Shown here: piece by piece, positions 1 through 6,918 of the stretch
How the letters are laid out: the number at the start of each line of letters is the position of its first letter
Position numbering within the stretch: the first letter of the stretch is position 1
Assembly: GCA_027083715.1 (NCBI GenBank)
Contig: JALWNR010000855.1
Span: forward strand, 1-8,781
Length of the DNA stretch: 8,781 nt
Origin: Bacteroidales bacterium
Lineage (GTDB): Bacteria > Bacteroidota > Bacteroidia > Bacteroidales > NBLH01
Reading direction: 5' to 3'
Position numbers and translations under genes: made by a program
The notes under the pieces: generated by a model
Databases searched by the model: none
What the model was told of the DNA's origin: nothing
The model's input: the letters and a program-made list of their open reading frames with translations, nothing else

Positions 1-3
1 ATT

Positions 4-242
4 AATGTGAATTAAGGGTTGAAAATAATTTTAAATTGCGATGCATGTATCTTTCTTTCTTTCTTTAATCAGCTTTATTACTTGCATCGCTAATACTTTA
101 ACGATTACCAAACCCCGCATTTCGCTTTGCTTCATACGGGGCTAAAATATATCGTCCTTTCAGGACTAAGCCACAACAGTATTGCATACAGTACATTACA
201 AGCTTTTTCTTTAAAAACATAACTTAACCCTTAATTCGCATA
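4..242. repeat. Structured interspersed repeat, copy 1 (MITE-like, 17-bp terminal inverted repeats)
   Basis: This is copy 1 of a repeat found again at 6919-7153 in the same orientation. Apart from one extra CTTT unit here (four at 51-66, three in the other copy), I count six substitutions over about 233 aligned bases, or about 97% identity. The ends are imperfect inverted repeats: AATGTGAATTAAGGGTT (4-20) and the complement of a near-identical sequence at 226-242. Inside are GCGATGCATGT (38-48) pairing with ACTTGCATCGC (80-90) at 10 of 11 positions, a hairpin CCCCGCAT/ATACGGGG (113-120/134-141), and GTCCT-ttc-AGGAC (154-166). No open reading frame of useful size is present. A MITE or other non-autonomous element mobilised in trans is the likeliest reading. 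No clear target-site duplication is visible, so mobility is inferred. Confidence 0.85.
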
Positions 243-266
243 AATAATGTACAATTAATACTTTTT

Positions 267-289
267 TGTCCGTTTTCGGACATTTTTTT
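267..289 (+). terminator. Rho-independent terminator, plus strand
   Basis: A perfect 6-bp stem TGTCCG/CGGACA (267-272 and 277-282) with a TTTT loop is followed at once by seven T residues (283-289). This is a textbook intrinsic terminator for transcription moving rightwards. No gene in the window ends before it, so it should serve a gene left of position 1, or a transcript through repeat copy 1. It also insulates the following promoter from readthrough. Confidence 0.8.
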
Positions 290-371
290 ATAGTGAACAC
301 TTAAATATTGTGGTGTAATATATTGATTTATTGGTTTTTGTATTCAAAGGCATTTTTATTGTATTATTTAT

Positions 372-401
372 TTTGCTTAAATACCCTATTTTGTAACTTT
401 G
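372..401 (+). promoter_or_regulatory. Bacteroidota-type promoter for the YdeI/OmdA-family gene
   Basis: TTTG (372-375, the -33 element) and TAACTTTG (394-401, an exact match to the -7 consensus TAnnTTTG) are separated by 18 bp, within the range reported for Bacteroides and Flavobacterium sigma-A promoters. Transcription would start near 407, giving a leader of about 36 nt before the ATG at 444. The site lies just after the terminator at 267-289, consistent with an independent transcription unit. Confidence 0.6.
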
Positions 402-443
402 GGTTTTATTCTTTTGTGGTTTTTAATTGTAAAAAGCAAAAAA

Positions 444-1007
444 ATGGAAATGAAAACATTTGAAGCCGGAAACAGAGAAGAATGGCGGAACTGGTTGAAA
501 GAGCATCATTCGGACGAGGAAGAAATATGGCTTGTTTATTTTAAAAAACATACCAACAAGCCAAGTATAACTTATATCGAATCAGTTGAGGAGGCAATTT
601 GTTTCGGCTGGATTGACGGAATAAAGAAAAGGATTGATGATGAAAGATATACACATAGATTTACACCTCGTAGAAAGGACAGCAAATGGTCACCTACAAA
701 TATTGGAATTGCCCAAAAAATGATAAAGGCTAAAAAAATGACAAGTGCAGGTTTAATTGCCTATAATCAGCGAAAAGAGTACGATAGAGATATTTCTCAA
801 TCGGAAAATGCTAAATTAGCACCGGAATATGAAGAATTAATAAAAGAGCATAAAATTGCTTGGAAAAATTTTAATAAGCTGCCACCGGGTCATAAAAGGC
901 AATATATAATGTGGATAAGCAGTGCAAAAAAAGAAGAGACGAAAAGGAAACGAACCAATGAAGCAATAAAGCTGTTAGAGGCGAATAAAAAATTAGGAAT
1001 GAAATAA
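444..1007 (+). CDS. YdeI/OmpD-associated (OmdA) family protein
   Basis: The 187-residue product belongs to the YdeI/OmdA family (bacteriocin-protection, YdeI or OmpD-associated). Family features visible are an N-terminal EEW..WL segment (12-18), EAICFGWIDG (50-59), the basic HRFTPRRKDSKWSPTN motif (71-86), and a C-terminal W..F..LPP..KRQYI.WI..AKK.ET segment (140-166). There is no signal peptide or membrane segment, so it should be cytoplasmic. The family is linked to stress and antimicrobial-peptide tolerance in enterobacteria, but its biochemical activity is unsettled. The frame stays open back to a TTG at 399, but that codon lies inside the -7 promoter element and would add a hydrophobic stretch foreign to the family, so I chose ATG 444. 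ATG 450 is equally possible. No Shine-Dalgarno sequence is evident. It appears monocistronic. Confidence 0.85.
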   Translation: MEMKTFEAGNREEWRNWLKEHHSDEEEIWLVYFKKHTNKPSITYIESVEEAICFGWIDGIKKRIDDERYTHRFTPRRKDSKWSPTNIGIAQKMIKAKKMTSAGLIAYNQRKEYDRDISQSENAKLAPEYEELIKEHKIAWKNFNKLPPGHKRQYIMWISSAKKEETKRKRTNEAIKLLEANKKLGMK

Positions 1008-1063
1008 TTTATACCGATACGCTTTTAGTAATAGTATTACTTCGTACCGATTGAACATTCAAT

Positions 1064-1086
1064 ATAGTACAATCTGTACTATTTTT
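1064..1086 (+). terminator. Probable terminator downstream of the YdeI/OmdA gene
   Basis: The perfect 8-bp stem ATAGTACA/TGTACTAT (1064-1071 and 1075-1082) with a 3-nt loop runs into a T tract (1082-1086). The stem is A+T-rich and so weaker than a canonical terminator, but it lies about 55 bp after the stop codon on the right strand. A second small hairpin, AGTAAT-agt-ATTACT (1027-1041), lies between the stop codon and this stem and may add to it. Confidence 0.5.
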
Positions 1087-1328
1087 ATGTAGCGTTGGCA
1101 TTACACAAGCTATTAATACAAAACTAAAAGTCTATCGGCATAACTTGTCTCGAAAATCGGGATACTCTTACAAAATATTTAGGTGGTTTAGTATAATTGC
1201 TTCACAAAAGCAGTTTTGATTATTTTAACCTGTTTCTGTGTTTGTGTGAATTAATATATATTCGCTATTTTAAACCATTGTTTATGTGATTTGTAAAGTC
1301 CCGATAATCTTTTAGATAATAATGTTGT
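1087..1328. other. Intergenic region upstream of the permease gene
   Basis: I see no gene, tRNA or long repeat here. A candidate promoter lies at 1215-1244. The rest is A+T-rich sequence with only short, chance-level inverted repeats, such as GCTT/AAGC near 1199-1211. Confidence 0.5.
1215..1244 (+). promoter_or_regulatory. Weak candidate promoter for the permease gene
   Basis: TTTG (1215-1218) is followed after 18 bp by TGTGTTTG (1237-1244), which differs from the TAnnTTTG consensus at one base (G for A at position 2). The predicted start near 1251 would give a leader of about 78 nt before ATG 1329. No better match is visible in this gap. A degenerate match in A+T-rich DNA can easily arise by chance. 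Confidence 0.3.
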
Positions 1329-3740
1329 ATGCTAAAAAATCATATATTACTTACTATCAGAAAAATATTACGTAATCGCAGTTATTCGTTGATTAATATT
1401 CTGGGGCTGGCAATTGGTTTGGCTTCGTTTATCATTATCATGCTTTATGTATATGATGAGTATAGCTATGATCGTTATCATAGTAAGTACAAGCGAATAT
1501 ACCGTGTAACCAGCGAAATGAATTTTAAAGGAGTTGGTGAAAAATCCTCAAGCCAGCCTTTCCCTTTGGGTGCAACATTATATAATGATTATCCTGAATT
1601 TGTTGAGAACTATGTACGCTTTTTTAATCTGCAAAAATCGGTTTTTACGGTAAGTTATGAAGACCGGGTATTTAACGAAACCCGTTTTTTTTATACCGAC
1701 ACCTCGGTTTTCAGTATTTTTGATTTTCATCTGATTAAGGGTAATAAGTATAAGGTTTTGAAAGAACCTTTTACAATGGTAATCACACAGTCAACTGCCA
1801 AAAAATACTTTGGCGATGAAAACCCTATAGGCAAAATACTGAAAGTAGATAATCGCTTTGAATATGAAATTACCGGAATTGTGGAAGATGTTCTGCCGCA
1901 GTCGCATTTTAAATTTGATTTTTTAGCTTCCTTTAGTTCTTTAAAACTTCTTTTCAGAAGTGAACGAATGCTTAATGACTGGGTGTGGAACCCTTGCTGG
2001 ACTTACGTTTTATTAAAGCCGGAAGCTAATGCCGGTGTTTTGCAAAAAAAACTTCCTGATTTTACCAAAAAATACATCCCGATAGGGAAAAATGAAACCT
2101 ATGAGCTTTTTTTACAGCCACTTGCCGATATTCATTTAAGTTCTAATCTGGCTTATGAAATTGAAAAAAACGGAAGAGAAGAGTATGTAATCATTTTAAT
2201 GATTATTGCTGTTTTGATACTGTTTATTGCTTCAATTAACTTTGTTAATTTGGCTACTGCCGGAACTGCAAATCGTGCAAAAGAAATAGGAATAAAAAGA
2301 GTAGTGGGCGGAACCAGAAAACAGCTCATCGGGCAATTTTTAATCGAATCGTTGATTATTACTTTTATCAGTTTGCTTATTGCCATTAGTCTTGTTGAAT
2401 TATTTTTACCTGCGTTTAGCAGTATCTCCGGCAAAGTAGTGAGCAATGATTTTCGTTTTCGTTTTGAAACCATAAGTGGACTTACTTTATTAGGTATTTT
2501 AACCGCAATGATTTCTGGAATTTATCCGGCATTGTACATGTCCGGTTTAGAACCATTGAAACTATTACGCGGAATGATACGACAAAGCAAAACGGCAAAA
2601 AAAGTACGTAAAATATTAGTATTGGTACAGTTTGCAATTTCGATTGCTTTAATTATTGTTGCCATAGGTATTTTTAAGCAGTTAAAATATCTGCACACCA
2701 AAGATTTAGGCTTTAAAAACAGGGAAATTATTATTTTAAGCTCTGAGTTTAGCAATATTGCGTTTAATTTTAACGATTTTAAAAAAGAATTGCTAAAAGA
2801 TACTGTAATAAAGTATGTTACAGGAATGGATTACATTATTGGGCAAAGTCATAATACCCATTTTTTTGTACCGGAAAATTACCCTGAAACGGAGATGCAG
2901 TTTTATCCGTCGCTATATGTGCGTGATGATTTTGTAAAAACACTTGATATAAATATTATTGCCGGACGTGATTTTACCGATGATGAAAAAAATGCAGGAA
3001 AAGAAGTTTTAGTAAACGAAGAAATGGTTAAATACCTGAATTATGAAAATAACGACAGTATTTTGGGTAAAAAATTCCGTACAACACAAGGGAGTGCAAC
3101 AGTTTGTGGTGTAATCAGTAATATTAACGTAAGTTCCTTACATACAAAGGTGGAGCCCTTTATTATCAGTATTTATTCATCAATGGGTGCCCGAACCGGA
3201 CAAACACGATTTATTGCCATTCAGGTTAAAAAAGAGTATATTGCCCAAAGCCTGAAACATATTGAGCAGTTATGGAATAAATATGAGCCGGATCGTCCTT
3301 TTGAATATCTTTTCCTGAAAAATGAACTGGATAAGCATTATAAAGGTGAAAATATTCTGGCAGACTTGGCGGGAATATTTACTATTTTGTCAATAATTAT
3401 TGCATCAATCGGTATTTGGGCATTAACAGCCTATATTACTGAAACACGCACGAAAGAAATAGGTATCCGTAAGGTACTCGGAGCTTCGGTCTGGAATATT
3501 GTAAAGCTAATCAACGGCGAATTTGCAAGTATTTTTATTCTGTCGAACCTGATTGCCTGGTCACTTGCCTATTATGCACTACGCATCTGGATTGATAATT
3601 TTGCTTACCGGACAGAAATCAGCTTTTGGATATTTATTGTCGCTTTGCTGCTTTCATTTTTAAATGCTGTACTGACCATAAGTCATAAATCAATTGTTGC
3701 GGCATCAAAAAATCCGGTAGATTCTTTAAAGTATGAATAA
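1329..3740 (+). CDS. ABC transporter permease, MacB/FtsX type, eight-helix
   Basis: The 803-residue protein has two MacB/FtsX permease halves, the long form common in Bacteroidota. Predicted topology: TM1 at 22-43, a periplasmic MacB_PCD-like domain to about 285, TM2-TM4 at 286-309, 337-360 and 382-404, TM5 at 428-449, a second periplasmic domain to about 678, and TM6-TM8 at 679-702, 729-752 and 764-786. The FtsX signature appears twice, as RAKEIGIKRVVGG (316-328) and RTKEIGIRKVLGAS (707-720), each just after a helix. The C-terminus ends in NPVDSLKYE, typical of the family. Such permeases work with a cytoplasmic ATPase, often as mechanotransmitters exporting peptides, lipoproteins or drugs. 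No ATPase gene is in the window, so the substrate cannot be inferred. ATG 1329 places the basic N-terminus right before TM1, as in relatives. Confidence 0.92.
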   Translation: MLKNHILLTIRKILRNRSYSLINILGLAIGLASFIIIMLYVYDEYSYDRYHSKYKRIYRVTSEMNFKGVGEKSSSQPFPLGATLYNDYPEFVENYVRFFNLQKSVFTVSYEDRVFNETRFFYTDTSVFSIFDFHLIKGNKYKVLKEPFTMVITQSTAKKYFGDENPIGKILKVDNRFEYEITGIVEDVLPQSHFKFDFLASFSSLKLLFRSERMLNDWVWNPCWTYVLLKPEANAGVLQKKLPDFTKKYIPIGKNETYELFLQPLADIHLSSNLAYEIEKNGREEYVIILMIIAVLILFIASINFVNLATAGTANRAKEIGIKRVVGGTRKQLIGQFLIESLIITFISLLIAISLVELFLPAFSSISGKVVSNDFRFRFETISGLTLLGILTAMISGIYPALYMSGLEPLKLLRGMIRQSKTAKKVRKILVLVQFAISIALIIVAIGIFKQLKYLHTKDLGFKNREIIILSSEFSNIAFNFNDFKKELLKDTVIKYVTGMDYIIGQSHNTHFFVPENYPETEMQFYPSLYVRDDFVKTLDINIIAGRDFTDDEKNAGKEVLVNEEMVKYLNYENNDSILGKKFRTTQGSATVCGVISNINVSSLHTKVEPFIISIYSSMGARTGQTRFIAIQVKKEYIAQSLKHIEQLWNKYEPDRPFEYLFLKNELDKHYKGENILADLAGIFTILSIIIASIGIWALTAYITETRTKEIGIRKVLGASVWNIVKLINGEFASIFILSNLIAWSLAYYALRIWIDNFAYRTEISFWIFIVALLLSFLNAVLTISHKSIVAASKNPVDSLKYE

Positions 3741-3792
3741 ATAGCCCTTATGTTTGTAATCTTCAAAGTAACAAACATAAGGGCTATTTATT
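3736..3792. terminator. Bidirectional terminator shared by convergent genes
   Basis: Two perfectly complementary 22-bp arms (3736-3757 and 3771-3792) flank a 13-nt loop. The core is TAGCCCTTATGTTTGT and its complement, and the outer part is A/T-only, so each strand's transcript ends in a U-rich 3' arm. The arms include the permease stop codon (TAA, 3738-3740) and the acetyltransferase stop codon (TAG on the minus strand, 3784-3786). One element therefore ends transcription from both sides. Confidence 0.85.
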
Positions 3793-4320
3793 TGCTAGTA
3801 ATTGTAAAAAATAAACATCATTCATTTTTCCGGATGATTTTAACCATGCTATTTTTTTTCCCGTAATTACAAACCCATAATTTTGAAATAATTTAAGGCT
3901 TGCATGATTATTTTCATTTATTGAACAATAGAGTTGATATAGACTAAGATGTTTAAAAGAATATTGAATAAGTAATTCTAAAGCCTGTCCTGCAAAACCT
4001 TTATGCCTATATTTTTCTTCGGCAATCAGTATTCCCACACCTGCTCTTAAATTATAAAAATCTATATCGAATAAATCAATAGTTCCAATGGTCAATTTTT
4101 CATCAAAACTATCAATCATAAAACGTTGTTGCTTTGTTTCAAAAATATCACGATGGGCATTTTCAATATAATTTTTAATTACATATCGTGAGTAAGGGCT
4201 CAATGTATTACTATGTTCCCACAATGAAGTATCGTTTTCCCATTTATACAGATATTCCAAGTCTTCCGGTTCTAAAGCCCGAAGTTTAATTTTATTATTT
4301 TGCAGTAAATTATGTCGCAT
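3784..4320 (-). CDS. GNAT family N-acetyltransferase (RimJ/RimL/SpeG-like)
   Basis: The 178-residue protein fits a single-domain GNAT acetyltransferase that uses acetyl-CoA. The N-terminal KIKLRALEPEDLEYLYKWEND segment (10-30) is the usual RimJ/RimL-type beginning. Motif A spans about 93-122 and has the acetyl-CoA pyrophosphate loop R-x-x-G-x-A at 105-110 (RHKGFA). Motif B, NENNHASLKLFQNYGF (135-150), is also clear. It is cytoplasmic, with no signal peptide. Relatives acetylate ribosomal protein N-termini, polyamines or small amines, and the substrate here cannot be told from sequence. It starts 17 bp after the PorE-like gene ends on the same strand and probably shares its transcript. Its stop codon lies within the shared terminator. 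The nearest AAGGAG is 20 nt upstream of the ATG, too far to act as a normal ribosome binding site. Confidence 0.9.
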   Translation of the reverse strand: MRHNLLQNNKIKLRALEPEDLEYLYKWENDTSLWEHSNTLSPYSRYVIKNYIENAHRDIFETKQQRFMIDSFDEKLTIGTIDLFDIDFYNLRAGVGILIAEEKYRHKGFAGQALELLIQYSFKHLSLYQLYCSINENNHASLKLFQNYGFVITGKKIAWLKSSGKMNDVYFLQLLANK

Positions 4321-4337
4321 AAATTAACTTAATAGAA

Positions 4338-6515
4338 CTACTCCTTAGTTTCAATAGAATTGGATTTTGCTTTTTTATAGTACTTATTGTATTTAGGGTT
4401 TCTGTACTCAGGTGGTATATTTGCCAAAGGTTTGATTAAAAGAGTATCCTTTCCTTGCTTGATAACTCTAAATTCAATTCTCCGGTTAAATTTCATTGCC
4501 TCCCTATTCCATGAACCATCTTTGTTACGGTTAATAGCAATCGGGTTTTCTTCGCCGTATCCTTGAACTACAATCTGCTCCGGCTTTACTTTCTTTTTTA
4601 ACAGATAATTTTTTACGGCATTAGCACGTTTTACAGATAATACATAATTATAATAAGCTCTCCCACTGGCATCCGCATAAGCACCAATTTCAATTCGGGC
4701 TCCGGGATTATCTAATAAATATCTGGCAAGTTTATCCAAGGTTTTATTGGGGGGAATTTCTGTAGCATTATTATATGGGAATAATATATTTTCTACCTTA
4801 ATATTTTTATCGTAAACAATACCGTTCTCATCAATATTGTCAATATTTACTCCACCTGCAAATTCCTGTTCTTCCATAATGGCAAGTTCTTGTTGTTCGC
4901 ATGGCGGGTCAACCGGTATTTCTATTACTTTATATAACTGTTGATAAGCAGCATCTTCGGGGACAAATAGCTTTTCAGTAAGAATAATCTTTCCATCCGA
5001 TTCAAACACCACATTATAACTACCTCCTTTGTTCAACACAAATAAGAATTTTCCGGTTTTTGAGTTTGGTGCATAAATCCCAACAACTTCATCAGTTTTT
5101 GCATCCATAACCGTAATAGATACTTCGGGTAATTCACCGCGACAGATATAAATTTTACCGGTCATAATGGTGATTTTGGTTTTCTCAGCTTTTTTAATAC
5201 CAATCACGTAAATATCTGAGCGTCCGTAACCATCATCTCTTTTTGATGCATAATAAGCACGTTGACCATCGGCAGACAATACATAAAATACATCATCACC
5301 GGCTGTATTTATAGGGTAGCCAATATTTTCAGGAAGTGTCCAAGTACCAAAATCAGTAAGTTTACTTGAAAATATATCGAACCCACCCAAGCCGGGATAG
5401 CCCGTTGTGCTGTAATATAATGTTTTTCCATCGGGATGGATATAGGGAGCTCTTTCATCGGAAGAAGTATTAATGGTTGGTCCCAGATTTTTTGCTTCAC
5501 CCCACTCACCATTGGCTTTTCTATGGGCTACATAAATATCCAAACCACCATATCCGCCTTTTCTGTCACTGGTAAAATACAAGGTATTCCCATCGGCAGA
5601 AAGCGATGCGTGGGTTTCTCTATATCTAGTATTAATGGTTGGTCCAAGTTTTTTAGGAGCAGACCAAACATCTCCCTCTAACCGACTAACATATATACTA
5701 CCTTCATCATCCGATTTATAAATATATAATTCTTGTCCGTCCACAGATAAACCAATAGATGCTTCATGCTCTGGTGTATTGATACTATCACCGATACTTA
5801 CCGGTTTAGACCATCCATTATCTAAATGATGACTCACATAAATATTTTCATCATACTCTCCATTATCATCCATCTCATCATTATATTTATTTGGCCTTTT
5901 TGATGTAAAAATTAACACTTGTTCATCGGCAGTAACCACCGGACTATGATCAGAAAATTCGGAATTTATAGAATCTCCTAAATTTTGAACAGTAATTTCA
6001 ACAGGATGCTCCATAAGTTTTTTACTTGCTTTGCAAGATTCTATTTCTAAATCAATAAGTGTATGCAAACGTTTTTGCTTTGTTTTGCTTTTTATATCAA
6101 GGAATGTATTAATTGCCTCATCATATTGTGCACTGTATTGATAGGCTTTTGCAAGACAATAACCGGATTTAAGTGTTTCAAACTCACTTTTCTTTTTTTT
6201 CTGATATAATTTATATGCCTTTTTAAAATATTCAGCAGCATTTTGCCTTTCTCCGGGAGTATTCAAATAACAAAATCCTAAATTATAATTTAATTCAGCA
6301 TTATCGGGATCGTCCATAAGCATTCGCTGATAAAAACGAATGGCATTTGAGAAATCTTCGGTATTGTCTTTAATGATACACTCATTACTTTCAAGATACT
6401 GAGCATCCATCCGGTACAAAAACAGAAAAGAGAACACCAACACGAGTATTGTTCTGACACTAATTAAGTTGAATTTATCCAAGTTGTAAAATCTTTTCGA
6501 TATTAAATAAGTCAT
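4338..6515 (-). CDS. OmpA-family outer membrane/periplasmic protein with TPR and PD40 propeller (PorE-like architecture)
   Basis: The 725-residue protein carries a signal peptide (hydrophobic core about 23-34, possible cleavage near MDA|Q at 38-39) and TPR-like helices (about 52-145). Five PD40/WD40-like blades follow, with SPVVTADEQVLIFTS at about 191-205 and others near 252, 303, 357 and 411, each preceded by a [LI]G..IN[TS] motif (179, 241, 290, 344, 398). A carboxypeptidase-regulatory-like beta domain (about 450-530) comes next, then an OmpA C-terminal peptidoglycan-binding domain (about 573-685). The diaminopimelate-binding pair is present as D615 and R630, with the canonical 15-residue spacing. 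This is the domain order of PorE (PG1058) of the type IX secretion system, but Bacteroidota carry many such paralogues. Unlike PorE, no lipobox cysteine follows the signal peptide. ATG 6515 gives a long N-region; TTG at 6482 would give a more usual signal peptide. It likely anchors an envelope complex to peptidoglycan. Confidence 0.88.
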   Translation of the reverse strand: MTYLISKRFYNLDKFNLISVRTILVLVFSFLFLYRMDAQYLESNECIIKDNTEDFSNAIRFYQRMLMDDPDNAELNYNLGFCYLNTPGERQNAAEYFKKAYKLYQKKKKSEFETLKSGYCLAKAYQYSAQYDEAINTFLDIKSKTKQKRLHTLIDLEIESCKASKKLMEHPVEITVQNLGDSINSEFSDHSPVVTADEQVLIFTSKRPNKYNDEMDDNGEYDENIYVSHHLDNGWSKPVSIGDSINTPEHEASIGLSVDGQELYIYKSDDEGSIYVSRLEGDVWSAPKKLGPTINTRYRETHASLSADGNTLYFTSDRKGGYGGLDIYVAHRKANGEWGEAKNLGPTINTSSDERAPYIHPDGKTLYYSTTGYPGLGGFDIFSSKLTDFGTWTLPENIGYPINTAGDDVFYVLSADGQRAYYASKRDDGYGRSDIYVIGIKKAEKTKITIMTGKIYICRGELPEVSITVMDAKTDEVVGIYAPNSKTGKFLFVLNKGGSYNVVFESDGKIILTEKLFVPEDAAYQQLYKVIEIPVDPPCEQQELAIMEEQEFAGGVNIDNIDENGIVYDKNIKVENILFPYNNATEIPPNKTLDKLARYLLDNPGARIEIGAYADASGRAYYNYVLSVKRANAVKNYLLKKKVKPEQIVVQGYGEENPIAINRNKDGSWNREAMKFNRRIEFRVIKQGKDTLLIKPLANIPPEYRNPKYNKYYKKAKSNSIETKE

Positions 6516-6574
6516 TCCGGTAAGGATTACATAATAATCTGTATAATAAATTTAAAATCACATATAGTATGTAA

Positions 6575-6582
6575 CAAAAATA
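6575..6582 (-). promoter_or_regulatory. Candidate -7 element proximal to the PorE-like gene
   Basis: CAAAAATA on the plus strand reads TATTTTTG on the minus strand, an exact TAnnTTTG match. It would start transcription near 6568, about 53 nt before the ATG. No TTTG is present at the expected -33 position, so this is only half a promoter. Confidence 0.35.
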
Positions 6583-6813
6583 ATCAAGTTTTGTTGTGTT
6601 TTAATAAATTAAGTCAAAAATTTCTTAAAAATTAATATTTTATACAAGTTACACTTCATGGAATTTTAGAATATAGATTTTAAAATATCAGCTATGTTGT
6701 TTATAATCAGTGTTTTGTGTGAAATTGTATTTTCTGTAAAATAATAAAAATCAAAAAACTATTGGCTACAAAATAATTTAATAAATTGAAGCAACAAAAA
6801 CCGTGCATTAATA

Positions 6814-6842
6814 CAAAAGTATGATTTTCAAAATATTCCAAA
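6814..6842 (-). promoter_or_regulatory. Bacteroidota-type promoter reading towards the PorE-like gene
   Basis: On the minus strand, TTTG (6842-6839) is followed after 17 bp by TACTTTTG (6821-6814), exact matches to both the -33 and -7 elements. Transcription would start near 6807, leaving an untranslated leader of about 290 nt before ATG 6515. It is the best full promoter match on this strand, although its spacing is at the short end of the reported range. Confidence 0.45.
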
Positions 6843-6918
6843 TAAATATACAGTATTAGCAACAATAGTTTGCAGTATAGCGTCTGTAATTTAAATTAGA
6901 TTTTACGCCTCAATTAGC

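Larger units (their letters stand above)
6516..6918. other. A+T-rich leader region upstream of the PorE-like gene
   Basis: About 400 bp without a supportable gene on either strand. It contains two candidate minus-strand promoter elements (6575-6582 and 6814-6842). I see no tRNA, CRISPR unit or terminator. The sequence is low in G+C throughout. Confidence 0.6.

Noticed and set aside
4..242. Integron attC site
   Set aside because: ACTTAAC (222-228) resembles an RYYYAAC box, but no GTTRRRY partner in the correct order is present, and there is no integrase or cassette array.
2153..2755. Two minus-strand open frames (106 and 77 codons) inside the permease gene
   Set aside because: They lie wholly within a well-supported plus-strand gene, have no recognisable domain, and arise from antisense reading of membrane-helix codons.
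4312..4360. Shine-Dalgarno AAGGAG before the GNAT gene
   Set aside because: It overlaps the end of the PorE-like coding sequence and lies 20 nt from the ATG, too far for normal pairing. Bacteroidota rarely use such sites.
5309..5681. Short frames on both strands within the PorE-like gene
   Set aside because: They are out-of-frame readings of the PD40 repeats, with no independent start signals or family resemblance.
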